Assembly: GCA_934512135.1 (NCBI GenBank)
Contig: CAKSWT010000004.1
Location: 62,001 to 126,000 of the forward strand
Source of the DNA: an uncultured Oscillospiraceae bacterium
GTDB lineage: Bacteria > Bacillota > Clostridia > Oscillospirales > Oscillospiraceae
Direction: 5' to 3'
Length of the DNA stretch: 64,000 bases
Positions within the stretch are counted from its first letter, which is position 1. Each line of letters starts with the position of its first letter. This document shows, in pieces, positions 23,466 to 32,962 of this stretch. Under the pieces are notes generated by a model, which worked only from the letters and a program-made list of their open reading frames with translations, searched no databases and was not told the origin of the DNA. The position numbers and the translations under genes were made by a program.

Positions 23466-25241
23466 TTATTCCTTTTGCCCGGCGATTTTCTCCGCCAGCT
23501 CGCTTAGGTACATCCATCGCTCCATTTTTTCCTCCAGCTTCTCCTCCAGGGCTTCCTTCTCCCCGGTGAGCCGCTCCAGCGCCGTATAATCCGTGGCCTG
23601 GGCCTCCATTTCCGCCTCCACCCCGGCAATCCGCTCCTCCAGGGCGGAAATATCCGCCTCGATGGTGCCATACTCCCGCTGCTCCTGATAGGAAAACCGC
23701 AGACGCTGCTGCTTCTCCCGTGGGGCCTTTTGCTCCTTCTTCTCCCGCTTTTCTCCGGGGACCTCCTGTCGCTTTTCCAGATAATCCTCATAGCCGCCGG
23801 TGAAGCGAGTCACCTGGCCATGAATGCCCACCTCAAAAATTTGATCGGCCACCTTGTCCAGAAAATATCGGTCGTGGCTCACCGCCAAAACAATACCCTC
23901 AAAGCTGGCCAGGTAATCCTCCAAAATGGTCAGAGTTTCAATGTCCAAATCATTGGTGGGCTCGTCCAGCAGCAGCACATTGGGGGCACCCATCAGTACT
24001 CCCAGCAAAAACAGCCGCCGCCGTTCTCCGCCGCTAAGGGCGCCAATGCGGCTGTATTGCAGATCCCCGTCAAATAGGAACCGCTCCAGCATCTGACTGG
24101 CCGTAAAGGTTCCCTCCTGGGTGCGGACCGTGGCGGCAATTTCGTGGATATAGTCGTAGGGCCGCTGGTTTAGGTCCAGCTCCCGGCCCTCCTGGGAGAA
24201 ATACCCGATCTTCACGGTGTCTCCCACCTCCACGGTGCCGCTGTCCGGGGAAATCCGTCCGGCAATGAGGTTTAGCAGGGTGGTCTTTCCTGCGCCGTTG
24301 TGACCAACAATCCCAACCCGGTCTGTCCGCAGAAACTGATAGGAAAAGGGTTGGAGGACCTGCCGCCCGTCAAAGGACTTGGTGACCTCCACCAGCTCCA
24401 CGGTCTTTTTCCCCAGCCGGGAGGCCATGGAGGCCATTTGGGTCTGGGCCTGCTGCTCCGGCGCATCCTGGGCCTTGAGCTCCGCATACCGCCGAATCCG
24501 ATCCTTGGCCTTGGTTCCTCTGGCCTGGGGACCTCGGATGATCCACTGGTATTCCCGCCGCAGCAGGGTTTGACGCTTTCGCTCTGCCGCCTGGGCGTAG
24601 TCGTAGCGCTGCTGCCGCAGCTCCAGATACCGGGAATAGTTGGCCTCGTAGAAATAAATATTTCCCCGCTCCACCTGGGCAATGCGGTTGCAGACCCGCT
24701 CCAGGAAGTATCGGTCGTGGGTCACCATTAAAACGCCGCCCCGGAATCGGCCCAGCCACTGCTCCAGCCACTCCACCATATAGGTGTCCAGGTGGTTCGT
24801 GGGCTCGTCCAGAATCAGCACATCCGCCGGATGAATCAGCGCTGTGGCCAGTGCCACCCGCTTGCGCTGGCCCCCGGAAAGGGTCCCGATCTTCCGGTCA
24901 AAGGCCTCCAGGCCCAGCTTGGTCAGCATGGTCTTTGCCTCATATTCCTTCAGCTCCCGGAAATCCGCCGGAAACCCCAGAAATACCTGCTCCAGTATGG
25001 TGGCGTCCTCCTCCATCTCCGGGTTCTGCCGCAGGAAGCTCACCTGCACATTGGGGTCCCGCGTAACGGTTCCCTGGTCCGGCGCCTCCGTTCCGGCACA
25101 GATTCGCAAAAGCGTGCTTTTCCCTGTACCGTTGATCCCGATCACACCGATCTTCTCCCCGGCGTCAAGAAAGATACTCACATCGGAGAGCAGGGTCTTC
25201 ATCCCATAATTTTTACTGATGTGTTCCGCTGACAGGAGCAT
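23466..25241 (-). CDS. ABC-F family ATPase (Uup/YdiF-like)
   Basis: This is a 591-residue soluble tandem ATPase without membrane domains. The first half has Walker A GINGTGKST (35-43) and signature LSGGQRKR. The second has GHNGAGKTT and LSGGERRR. Both halves carry Walker B LLLDEPTN or LILDEPTN. The linker between domains is basic, and the last 90 residues form a charged coiled coil as in Uup. ABC-F proteins act on the ribosomal E site or peptidyl transferase centre, or in antibiotic resistance; sequence alone does not say which. It is upstream-adjacent to the nadK-MATE gene pair on the same strand, 21 nt from nadK. Confidence 0.92.
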   Translation of the reverse strand: MLLSAEHISKNYGMKTLLSDVSIFLDAGEKIGVIGINGTGKSTLLRICAGTEAPDQGTVTRDPNVQVSFLRQNPEMEEDATILEQVFLGFPADFRELKEYEAKTMLTKLGLEAFDRKIGTLSGGQRKRVALATALIHPADVLILDEPTNHLDTYMVEWLEQWLGRFRGGVLMVTHDRYFLERVCNRIAQVERGNIYFYEANYSRYLELRQQRYDYAQAAERKRQTLLRREYQWIIRGPQARGTKAKDRIRRYAELKAQDAPEQQAQTQMASMASRLGKKTVELVEVTKSFDGRQVLQPFSYQFLRTDRVGIVGHNGAGKTTLLNLIAGRISPDSGTVEVGDTVKIGYFSQEGRELDLNQRPYDYIHEIAATVRTQEGTFTASQMLERFLFDGDLQYSRIGALSGGERRRLFLLGVLMGAPNVLLLDEPTNDLDIETLTILEDYLASFEGIVLAVSHDRYFLDKVADQIFEVGIHGQVTRFTGGYEDYLEKRQEVPGEKREKKEQKAPREKQQRLRFSYQEQREYGTIEADISALEERIAGVEAEMEAQATDYTALERLTGEKEALEEKLEEKMERWMYLSELAEKIAGQKE

Positions 25242-25262
25242 AATGTTTAATCCCTTCCGTTT

Positions 25263-26126
25263 CTATTTCACCGTTAACAGCTTCTCCCGAAACACCGTAA
25301 AGAAGCTCCGCTGACAGTTCCGCAGCCGGAGAAGCCTTCCCCCGGCGGTGTGCTTTTCCACCACCACGGTATCTCCGGCCTCCAGCCAGATCCCGTTGTT
25401 GCGCCCATCGCAGGTCACCAGACCCTCCCGGATCTGGCTGCCCTTGCTGCCGTTGAGCTCAATGGCGATTCTCGCCGTATCCGGCACCACAATGGGCCGC
25501 AATCCTGGCAGATGCGGGGCGATGGGCGTCACCACCAGCGCCGGGGTACCCGGAGGCAGCACCGGCCCTCCCAGAGACACGTTGTAGGCGGTGGAGCCCA
25601 GCGCCGTGGACACCAGGATGCCATCACACATGGCCTGATAGGCCAGCGCATCGTCAATGGTCACCGTCAGGCCCAGCACCCGGGCAAAACCCTGGCGTCC
25701 CACCACCACGTCGTTAAAGGCCTGCTGACAAAAATCCGTTCGGTCATTGTGTACCTGGGCCGACAGCAGTGGGTAGGGCTCGGTGTAATAGGCCCCTTCC
25801 AAAATGGCATCCACGGCCCGCTCCGCTTCCTCCCGCTCCACCTGGGTCAGAAAGCCCAGGGTTCCCAGGTTGATTCCCAGCATGGGGTAGCTGAGACCCT
25901 CCAAATTGAGATCGTTGGCGCATTGGAGCATGGTACCGTCCCCGCCCAGCACCAGCACCACCGCCTCCTCCACCGGAGGAAAATAGAAGTGGTAATTCCC
26001 GTAGGGGTCCTGGGTCGCCTCCAAAATCACGGCCTCCCCTCCCCGCGCCTCAATATACGCCGCCAGCCGGGCCGAATAGGCAAGCTGCGGGTCCTTGCTG
26101 CTGTTAACCGCCAGATAGAGCCTCAT
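25263..26126 (-). CDS. nadK: NAD kinase
   Basis: This 287-residue enzyme phosphorylates NAD to NADP. The catalytic GGDGT motif is at residues 61-65, with the NAD-binding DGILVSTALGSTAYNVSLGG near 165. Length is normal. Its start codon overlaps the stop of the upstream MATE gene (ATGA, 26123-26126), so the two are translationally coupled, and the ABC-F gene follows after 21 nt. Confidence 0.95.
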   Translation of the reverse strand: MRLYLAVNSSKDPQLAYSARLAAYIEARGGEAVILEATQDPYGNYHFYFPPVEEAVVLVLGGDGTMLQCANDLNLEGLSYPMLGINLGTLGFLTQVEREEAERAVDAILEGAYYTEPYPLLSAQVHNDRTDFCQQAFNDVVVGRQGFARVLGLTVTIDDALAYQAMCDGILVSTALGSTAYNVSLGGPVLPPGTPALVVTPIAPHLPGLRPIVVPDTARIAIELNGSKGSQIREGLVTCDGRNNGIWLEAGDTVVVEKHTAGGRLLRLRNCQRSFFTVFREKLLTVK

Positions 26127-27490
26127 GGATTTGCCTCCTTGGGCAGCTTTCCCAGCTTTCGGTAGGCCGTCAGCAGGAAGGTGACAAAGCAGGTGACAGC
26201 AGAGATGGTATCCGCCACTGGCTCTGCGGCAAAGACCCCGACGATTCCAAAGCCCACCCGGGGCAGGATCAAAATCAGCGGAATCAGCAGCATCACCTTA
26301 CGGAACAGGGCAAAAAACGTGGCCTTCTTGGCCTCTCCCATGGCCACAAAGGTATTCTGCGCCGACATCTGCAGGGCCATCACAAAGTTCATGCAGAAGA
26401 ACACTCGGAACATGGGAACCGCTGTGGCAATCAAGTCCGGATCGCTGTTGAAAATTCGGATCAGCTGCTCCGGCAGCAGCATCAGCACCAGCCAGGCCAG
26501 AATCGCATAGATCACGCTGGACTTCACCAAAAACCAGAAGCACTCCTTCACCCGGCCATACTCTCGGGCGCCGAAGTTATACCCTGTCACCGGCTGAGCC
26601 CCCTGGGAGAAGCCCCCCAGGGGCATAATAACCAGCTGGCTCACCGACGTGGCCACTGTCATCACCGTCACATAAACGTCCCCGCCAAACCGGCTTAGGC
26701 TGGCGTTAAACACTGCGGAAATCGCCGCCTCTGTGGCGTTCATCACAAACATGGACACGCCCAGCCCCATAATCCGCCCGGAGACCTGGCCGCTGAGCCG
26801 GAGGTTTTTCCCTCGAATGGGCACCAAATTTTTCTTTCCCAGCAGGAAGGACACCACCCACACCGCCGAAACGGTCTGGGAGATCACCGTGGCCACCGCC
26901 GCCCCCCGGACTCCCATATGAAAGCCGAAAATAAAAATCGGGTCCAGAATGATGTTGCAGGCTGCACCAATGAGCACGGTCATCATGCCGGTTTTGGCAA
27001 AGCCCTGGGCATTGAGAAAGGGATTCAGACCCAGGGTCAGCATCACCGCCAGAGATCCCATCAGGTAGATGGTGATGTACTGATCCGCATAGGGATAGGT
27101 GGCGTCGCTGGCGCCAAACAGGTAGAGCACCGGCTTTTTCACCAGCAGGCAGAGGCTCGGAACCAGAATTCCGAATATCACCAGCAGAGTCACGCTGTTG
27201 CCCATCACCTTTTCTGCCCCCTCCTGGTCCTTGGCGCCCCGGAGGATGGACATAAGCGGACCGCCGCCGTTGCCCACCAGGTAGGAGAAGGCCGCAATGG
27301 CCATGGTGATGGGGTAGCACAGGCCAATGCCTGTCAGAGCCATTTGGCCCACCCCGGCCAAGTGTCCAATGTAAATTCGGTCTACCACGGAATACAGGGC
27401 ATTGACCAGCATGGCCGCAATCATCGGAAGGGCCAATCTGGTGATGGTCTTTGGAATGCTGCCCTTGGAAAAGTCATTTTGCTGCGACAT
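26123..27490 (-). CDS. MATE-family multidrug/cation exporter
   Basis: This is a 455-residue membrane protein with 12 predicted spans, using Na+ or H+ gradients to expel solutes. The opening KGSIPKTITRLALPMIAAML, then VVDRIYIGHLAGVGQMALTG, and in the second half PLGGFSQGAQPVTGYNFGA are typical MATE motifs. It is first in a probable operon with nadK and the ABC-F gene. Confidence 0.92.
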   Translation of the reverse strand: MSQQNDFSKGSIPKTITRLALPMIAAMLVNALYSVVDRIYIGHLAGVGQMALTGIGLCYPITMAIAAFSYLVGNGGGPLMSILRGAKDQEGAEKVMGNSVTLLVIFGILVPSLCLLVKKPVLYLFGASDATYPYADQYITIYLMGSLAVMLTLGLNPFLNAQGFAKTGMMTVLIGAACNIILDPIFIFGFHMGVRGAAVATVISQTVSAVWVVSFLLGKKNLVPIRGKNLRLSGQVSGRIMGLGVSMFVMNATEAAISAVFNASLSRFGGDVYVTVMTVATSVSQLVIMPLGGFSQGAQPVTGYNFGAREYGRVKECFWFLVKSSVIYAILAWLVLMLLPEQLIRIFNSDPDLIATAVPMFRVFFCMNFVMALQMSAQNTFVAMGEAKKATFFALFRKVMLLIPLILILPRVGFGIVGVFAAEPVADTISAVTCFVTFLLTAYRKLGKLPKEANP

Positions 27491-27797
27491 GATATTCCTC
27501 CCAACAATGATTCTGTTGTCAAAGCATTTAGATATTGTAACACAAAATCATTCCAATGTCACACACTTTCCGCAGACTCTGGAGCTTCCCCGAAATGTCA
27601 TTTTCATCATTTTATCATAAAATTGTGTGAATTCCATCAAATCCGTGTTTTCTCTGGGATTTCCCCCTAAAAAAGTTCTTTTCTATGGGTAAAATCCACA
27701 AGATTTTTTCCCGGCGTATACACCAGAAAAAAACTATGATATAGTATGGAGTTGGAACAGTGCCTTTGGCACGAAAGAACAGAGAGGAACAACAACT
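27491..27797. other. Divergent intergenic region between MATE and E2-like genes
   Basis: This is a 307-nt AT-rich gap. TATGAT followed at once by TATAGT (27735-27745) is the only candidate -10 on the plus strand, and no convincing -35 is placed for it. No small gene or RNA is recognised. The plus-strand gene has GAGAGGAA upstream of its ATG. Confidence 0.5.
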
Positions 27798-28670
27798 ATG
27801 GAAAAACGCAAGCGCGGCGACCGCCGAGACGGCCGTCGAATCCGCGACCTGGATGGTCTGCACTGCATCATGATGCATCTGATGCCCAAGCGCACCGAGG
27901 CCGAGGTCTACCTGGAGCACAGCATTGACGTCACGGAGCTGATGGACTTTGTGGCCCGAAAAAACAGCGAAGCCCCCTATAAAACCACGGTATTTCACTG
28001 TGTGGTGGCCGGCATTGGCCGGGTGGTTCAGGCCCGGCCCTATCTGAATCGGTTTATCTGCGGCCGAAAGCTCTATGCCAGAGACGACATCACCATCAGC
28101 TTTGTGGCCAAGCGGAAATTCCAAGATCATGCAGAGGAATCTCTCATGACCGTTAAGGTCCATGATCAAACCAATCTCACCTCCATTTCCAGGAAGATCA
28201 CCGGAGATGTGGACGAGCTCCGCACCCAAAAAGGCAGCAATGATTTCGACGCCGTGATTAACCGCATCGGCCACCTGCCCGGCCCCATTCTCCATCTATT
28301 CATCGGTCTGCTTCAGCGGCTCAGCGCCGCCGGACGGCTCCCTGCGGTTCTCACAGAGGGTGACACCAACCACACCACGGTGCTGCTGTCCAATTTGGGC
28401 TCCATCCAGTGTGACTGCTGCTATCATCATCTCAACAACTACGGCACCAACAGCATTCTTATCACCGTTGGGGTCATCCGGGAGGAGCCCAGAATCCAGG
28501 CGGACGGCTCCCTTTCGGTCCGTAAAATCATGAAGCTGGGCTTTACCGCCGACGAACGGATCGCAGACGGATTCTATTTTGCCAAAAGCCTGAAGCTGCT
28601 GGAATATCTGCTGACCCATCCCCAGCTGCTGGAAGTCCCAATGGGAGAGGAGATCGCATATGACCTGTAA
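27798..28670 (+). CDS. E2/chloramphenicol acetyltransferase-fold protein lacking the catalytic histidine
   Basis: This is a 290-residue soluble protein. The fold is suggested by YKTTVFHCVVAGIGRVVQAR in the first third and by the C-terminal segment DERIADGFYFAKSLKLLEYL, the counterpart of the HHxxxDG motif of 2-oxoacid dehydrogenase E2 and CAT enzymes. The first His of HxxxDG is Glu here (GAA codon), so classical acyl transfer is unlikely. There is no lipoyl domain and no E1/E3 gene nearby. It overlaps the following AMP-ligase gene by 11 nt, so the two proteins probably act together on an acyl group or as a scaffold. Confidence 0.7.
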   Translation: MEKRKRGDRRDGRRIRDLDGLHCIMMHLMPKRTEAEVYLEHSIDVTELMDFVARKNSEAPYKTTVFHCVVAGIGRVVQARPYLNRFICGRKLYARDDITISFVAKRKFQDHAEESLMTVKVHDQTNLTSISRKITGDVDELRTQKGSNDFDAVINRIGHLPGPILHLFIGLLQRLSAAGRLPAVLTEGDTNHTTVLLSNLGSIQCDCCYHHLNNYGTNSILITVGVIREEPRIQADGSLSVRKIMKLGFTADERIADGFYFAKSLKLLEYLLTHPQLLEVPMGEEIAYDL

Positions 28671-30375
28671 AACTCCCTGGTATGACCATTCCGAAGGGGT
28701 GCCCCTGCACCTGACCTATCCGGACTGCTCCATGGCAGCCCTGGTGGAGCAAGCCGCAGCGGAGACCCCCAAGCTCACCGCCTTTGATTTCTACGGCGTC
28801 AAAACCAGCTTTGAGACGCTGGTCCAGAAGATTCACCGCTGCGCCGGGGCGCTTCGGGCCATGGGCGTTGTCCCGGGTGACCGGGTGACCATCTGTATGC
28901 CCAACACCCCCCAGGCGGTCATTATGTTCTACGCCATCAACTACATTGGGGCCGTGGCCAATATGGTCCATCCTCTGTCCGCCCAGGAGGAGATTGCCTT
29001 CTACCTCCGGGAAAGCCACTCTGTGGCGGCCCTGACCCTGCGCCAGTTCTATCCCAAATTTCACGCCATCCGAGACAAAATCCCGCTGAAGAAGCTCATT
29101 GTCACAGATATTTCCGATGCGCTCTCCGGCCCCATCCGTCTGGGCTATTGGGCCACCCAGGGCCGGAAGATCTCCGGACTCCCGGCCTCCGATCCTCTGG
29201 TGCTTCCCTGGAGAGAGTTCCTAAAGGGCGGGGATTCCTATTCCGGCATTGTAAAATACCCGGTCACCGGCCAGAACACCGCCGCCATTCTCTACAGCGG
29301 CGGCACCACCGGCACCACCAAGGGCATTCTCCTCAGCAACCTCAATTTTAACGCCCTGGGCCTTCAGACGGGAGCCGCCGGCAACTGCCTGATTCCCGGC
29401 CACAAAATGCTCTCGATTATGCCGGTATTCCACGGCTTCGGCCTGGGGGTGTGCATCCACACCATTCTGATCCACAGCTGTACCTGCATTTTGGTCCCGC
29501 AGTTTACGGTGGACTCCTATGCAGCGCTGCTGAAAAAGCACAAGCCCAACTATATTGCCGGCGTTCCCACCCTTTACGAGGCGCTGCTGCGGCTCAAGAA
29601 GGCGGAGAATCTGGATCTCAGCCAGCTGGAGGGGATTTTCTCCGGCGGAGACTCTCTGTCCATTGAGCTCAAGCACAAGGTGGACGACTTTCTTCGGTCC
29701 CACGGCGCCACCCAGCAGGTCCGAGAGGGCTACGGCGCCACAGAGTGTGTCACCGCCAGCTGCCTGACCCCCAAGGACTACTACAAGGAGGGCTCCATCG
29801 GCATTCCCTTCCCGGACACCTATTACAAAATCGTCACCCCCTACACCCACGACGAGGTGCCCTACGGCCAGGTGGGAGAGATCTGCATCTCCGGCCCCAC
29901 CGTGATGCAGGGCTACATGGACAAGCCCAAGGAGACCGCCCAGGCCCTGCAGCTCCATGAGGACGGCCTGGTCTGGCTTCACACCGGAGACCTGGGCAGC
30001 ATGGACGAGGAGGGCTTTGTGTACTTTAAGCAGCGGCTGAAGCGCATGATTATCACCAGCGGCTACAACGTCTATCCTTCCCAGATTGAAAACGTCATTG
30101 ACGCCCACGAGGCCGTGCTGATGAGTACCGTTATCGGCGTCAAGGACGACTATCGGATGCAGCGGGTCAAGGCCTTCGTTGTGCTGCGCCCCGGCTACAC
30201 CCCCACGCCAGAGCTGGAGGCCTCCATCCGGGCGCATTTGAGCCTGCATGTGGCCAAGTACGCCATGCCCAAGGAGATTGAGTTCCGAGACGCGCTTCCC
30301 AAGACTCTGGTGGGCAAGGTGGCCTATACGGTTTTGGAGCGGGAAGAGGAAGCAAAGCACGCCACCGTATCGTAA
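28660..30375 (+). CDS. AMP-forming acyl-CoA synthetase/ligase
   Basis: This 571-residue ANL-superfamily enzyme activates a carboxylic acid as acyl-AMP and, usually, acyl-CoA. The P-loop-like motif is YSGGTTGTTKGILLSNLNF near residue 210. GYGATE is at about 358. The C-terminal hinge reads GDLGSMDEEGFVYFKQRLKR, and the catalytic lysine motif is PKTLVGK near the end. The substrate is not predictable; a medium- or long-chain fatty acid, or an aryl acid, are options. It overlaps the E2-like gene by 11 nt and is followed after 13 nt by nfo. Confidence 0.88.
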   Translation: MTCKTPWYDHSEGVPLHLTYPDCSMAALVEQAAAETPKLTAFDFYGVKTSFETLVQKIHRCAGALRAMGVVPGDRVTICMPNTPQAVIMFYAINYIGAVANMVHPLSAQEEIAFYLRESHSVAALTLRQFYPKFHAIRDKIPLKKLIVTDISDALSGPIRLGYWATQGRKISGLPASDPLVLPWREFLKGGDSYSGIVKYPVTGQNTAAILYSGGTTGTTKGILLSNLNFNALGLQTGAAGNCLIPGHKMLSIMPVFHGFGLGVCIHTILIHSCTCILVPQFTVDSYAALLKKHKPNYIAGVPTLYEALLRLKKAENLDLSQLEGIFSGGDSLSIELKHKVDDFLRSHGATQQVREGYGATECVTASCLTPKDYYKEGSIGIPFPDTYYKIVTPYTHDEVPYGQVGEICISGPTVMQGYMDKPKETAQALQLHEDGLVWLHTGDLGSMDEEGFVYFKQRLKRMIITSGYNVYPSQIENVIDAHEAVLMSTVIGVKDDYRMQRVKAFVVLRPGYTPTPELEASIRAHLSLHVAKYAMPKEIEFRDALPKTLVGKVAYTVLEREEEAKHATVS

Positions 30376-30388
30376 AGGAGGACGCCCC

Positions 30389-31219
30389 ATGCAGTGGATC
30401 GGCTGTCATCTCACCATTTCCAAGGGCTACGCCGCCATGGGCCGTCAGGCTCTGCGCCTGGGCGGCAATACCGCCCAGTTCTTCACCCGCAATCCCCGAG
30501 GCGGGGCGGCCAAGGCGCTGGACCCGGAGGATATGGCGGCACTAAACAGTCTGATGGCGGATCATCACTTTGGCCCCTTGGTTGCCCATGCCCCCTACAC
30601 CATCAATCCCTGTGCCGCAGCGGAGCAGACCCTGGAATTTGCCCGGATGGCCATGGCGGATGATCTCCGGCGGCTGGAGCTGCTGGACCGGTGCTATTAC
30701 AACTTTCATCCCGGCAGCCATGTAGGACAGGGCCTGGAAGCCGGAATCGCAAAAATCGCCGCCACGCTGAATCAGGTGATGCTCCCGGAGCAGAACACCA
30801 CGGTTCTCCTGGAAACCATGGCTGGAAAGGGCAGCGAGGTGGGCAGTCGATTTGAGGAGCTTCGGGAGATCATTGACCGGGTGGACCATTCGGACAAGCT
30901 GGGCGTCTGTCTGGACACCTGCCATGTCTCCGACGCCGGCTATGACATTCTCCACGATCTGGACGGCGTTTTGACGGAATTCGATCGGGTCATCGGACTG
31001 TCCCGGCTGAAGGCCCTGCATCTCAACGACAGCATGAATCCTCCGGGCAGCCATAAGGACCGGCACCAAAAGCTAGGCCAGGGCTTTCTGGGCCTGGAGC
31101 CCTTTCGCGCGATGATGACCCATCCGGCCCTCCGTTCCCTGCCCAAGATTCTGGAAACTCCCAATGAGCCCGACGGCTACGCCGCGGAAATCCGTATGCT
31201 CCGGGAAATGGAGCCATAG
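30389..31219 (+). CDS. nfo: Endonuclease IV (AP endonuclease family 2)
   Basis: This 276-residue TIM-barrel enzyme cleaves DNA 5' of abasic sites with a trinuclear Zn site. Metal ligands are visible in IGCHLTISKG, VAHAPYTIN, NFHPGSH, LLETMAGKG, CLDTCHVSDAGYD, LHLNDS and DRHQKLGQG; the last E is in ILETPNE. Length is normal. Start: ATG 30389 with AAAGGAGG 7 nt upstream, not the longer frame inside the ligase gene. Confidence 0.93.
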   Translation: MQWIGCHLTISKGYAAMGRQALRLGGNTAQFFTRNPRGGAAKALDPEDMAALNSLMADHHFGPLVAHAPYTINPCAAAEQTLEFARMAMADDLRRLELLDRCYYNFHPGSHVGQGLEAGIAKIAATLNQVMLPEQNTTVLLETMAGKGSEVGSRFEELREIIDRVDHSDKLGVCLDTCHVSDAGYDILHDLDGVLTEFDRVIGLSRLKALHLNDSMNPPGSHKDRHQKLGQGFLGLEPFRAMMTHPALRSLPKILETPNEPDGYAAEIRMLREMEP

Positions 31220-31432
31220 CAGAAAAATTAGGTTTATGGTACTGTGGTTATGTAGATTTCAGTCTTGGCGGTAATCAATAGGGCTGTAATTTCTTTTACC
31301 ACAATTTTGCGAAACCCGGGTTTCATTTTTTACGTTCCCCCTTTATACTGTACCTAGTATAGATATTGGCGCCCTCACCATTGGATGCGGCAGCACAGGA
31401 AACCCTTTAACCCTCAGAAGGAGGAGAGCTCT

Positions 31433-31675
31433 ATGAAAAAAGATAACATTCCTCAAGGCACCCCTTCCCAAAAAGAACCGGTTCCATCCGGCAGCAGCAT
31501 CACCGGTCTTGCCATCGGTCTGAGCCTTGGCGTACTCGTTGGCGTCATCATCGACAACATTGGTCTTGGCATGATGTTGGGCGTTGCCGTGGGCTTGTGC
31601 GTCGGTCCGGCAGTCGGCGCGCTGAGAAAAAGCAAAAAGCCAGAGGAGCCAAAGGACGACCATGAAACGCAATAA
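31433..31675 (+). CDS. Small glycine-rich membrane protein
   Basis: This is an 80-residue protein. A hydrophilic N-terminus is followed by a glycine-rich hydrophobic stretch (TGLAIGLSLGVLVGVIIDNI, then GLGMMLGVAVGLCVG) that would make two close-packed transmembrane helices of glycine-zipper type. The tail is charged (KKPEEPKDDHE). Start: ATG 31433 with AAGGAGGAG upstream. It overlaps the following membrane ferredoxin gene by 14 nt, suggesting a joint function. No family is recognised. Confidence 0.75.
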   Translation: MKKDNIPQGTPSQKEPVPSGSSITGLAIGLSLGVLVGVIIDNIGLGMMLGVAVGLCVGPAVGALRKSKKPEEPKDDHETQ

Positions 31676-32504
31676 CGGATTTTTCAAATATGTGCCGTCC
31701 ATGCTGCTATTTCTGCTATTTGAAGCGGTAGCGGTCACGCTGTGGCTCACAAAGGACAACCTGTTTTATCTGCTGAATTTCAGCTACATTGGAGCCTGCC
31801 TTGGGCTGGGAACGGCGCTTTTTACTGCCGGAAAACGCTATGCCCGGCATTTTGTGCAGCTGGCGGTGGGCAGCTATATGCTGCTGTACCTGGGTGTGAT
31901 TTCCCGGGAGAATATGCAGATCGAGGGCTTCTGGTATTATCTGTTCCTGGGCGTCTTTGAAGCGGCAACCATCCACTACGCCGTGGCAAAGATTTTCGGG
32001 CCGCTGCTGTTTGGCCGGGGCTGGTGCGGCTACGCCTGCTGGACGGCCATGGTGCTGGATTTTCTGCCCTATAAGCAGCCCCGGAGGCCTCGGAAGGAGA
32101 AGCTGGGCATGCTCCGCTATGGGATGTTTGTTCTATCCTTGGCATTGGTGTCCGGCCTGTTTCTGATGAAGGCGGCGAATTTGGAGCAAATTATGTTCTG
32201 GCTATTCCTCGCCGGGAATGCGCTTTATTACATCGCAGGCATTGCGCTGGCCTTCCTATTCAAGGATAACCGGGCATTTTGCAAGTATCTTTGCCCCATC
32301 ACCGTGTTTCTCAAGCCGATGAGTTATTTTTCTCTGCTTCGAGTCCACTGCGACGAGGATAAGTGCGTCCACTGTGGGAAATGTCTGCGGGTCTGCCCCA
32401 TGAATGTGGAGGTCAATGAGGAATCCCGCAAGCGAAAAAACGGAACGGAGTGCATTCTCTGCTACGAATGCACCAAGGTCTGCCCCACAAAAGCCCTCCA
32501 CTGA
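31662..32504 (+). CDS. Membrane-bound 4Fe-4S protein (NapH/CcoG/RsxB-like)
   Basis: This is a 280-residue protein with about six transmembrane spans and a cytoplasmic C-terminal ferredoxin. GRGWCGYACW near residue 120 is the Fer4_5/NapH-type cysteine motif, and AFCKYLCP near 205 is its partner. Two classical clusters follow (CVHCGKCLRVCP, CILCYECTKVCP). Such proteins pass electrons across or along the membrane to partner oxidoreductases; no partner is adjacent except the small protein it overlaps. Confidence 0.85.
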   Translation: MKRNNGFFKYVPSMLLFLLFEAVAVTLWLTKDNLFYLLNFSYIGACLGLGTALFTAGKRYARHFVQLAVGSYMLLYLGVISRENMQIEGFWYYLFLGVFEAATIHYAVAKIFGPLLFGRGWCGYACWTAMVLDFLPYKQPRRPRKEKLGMLRYGMFVLSLALVSGLFLMKAANLEQIMFWLFLAGNALYYIAGIALAFLFKDNRAFCKYLCPITVFLKPMSYFSLLRVHCDEDKCVHCGKCLRVCPMNVEVNEESRKRKNGTECILCYECTKVCPTKALH

Positions 32505-32534
32505 CGCGCGATTTGAAGAATTGCGTGAAACGGG

Positions 32535-32578
32535 AAATCACCGAGAAACGTCTGCAACAGACCAATCTCGGTGATTTT
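32535..32578 (+). terminator. Terminator of the membrane ferredoxin gene
   Basis: AAATCACCGAGA and TCTCGGTGATTTT enclose a 19-nt loop. Confidence 0.75.
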
Positions 32579-32654
32579 CTTATCCTTGCCAGGCCCGAAT
32601 ATCGTGCCTTTCGTACTTCGTGATCAGCCCGCAGCGGCTGGCCTGGGCGCCTTT

Positions 32655-32915
32655 TTACAGCAGCCACACCAGCAGCCATGCCAGCCCCAGCAGCCCCAGG
32701 CCGCAGCCCACAATCCAGCCCCGTCGTCTCCGGCGAGGCTCACCATTTTGCCGAAGATAGCTGTCCGCAGCCCGGCAGGCCTCCTCCAGCACCTGCTCCG
32801 GGGACCGCCCCTCCTCCGTCAGGGACTCGTCCCGCACCATAAAGATGGCCTGGTCAAAATACTTGATGTCCGGGCAGCGGACCACCACCACACGCTTCTG
32901 CACGCCTTTTACCAC
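32655..32915 (-). CDS. Small hypothetical protein with C-terminal membrane anchor
   Basis: This is an 86-residue protein. The soluble part (VKGVQKRVVVVRCPDIKYFD, then QAIFMVRDESL) is followed by a basic patch RRRRR and a hydrophobic C-terminal anchor ending LAWLLVWLL. Start: GTG 32915 with GGAGG 8 nt upstream; the longer frame to 33233 only shadows the gluQ gene. It follows gluQ after 47 nt on the same strand. No family name is recognised. Confidence 0.65.
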   Translation of the reverse strand: MVKGVQKRVVVVRCPDIKYFDQAIFMVRDESLTEEGRSPEQVLEEACRAADSYLRQNGEPRRRRRGWIVGCGLGLLGLAWLLVWLL

Positions 32916-32962
32916 AAGAAACACCTCCAATACCAGTTTTGTCCAGATATTGGAGGGTTTAT

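Noticed and set aside
27798..28670. Pyruvate dehydrogenase E2 subunit
   Set aside because: No lipoyl or peripheral-subunit-binding domain, catalytic His replaced, and no E1 or E3 gene adjacent.
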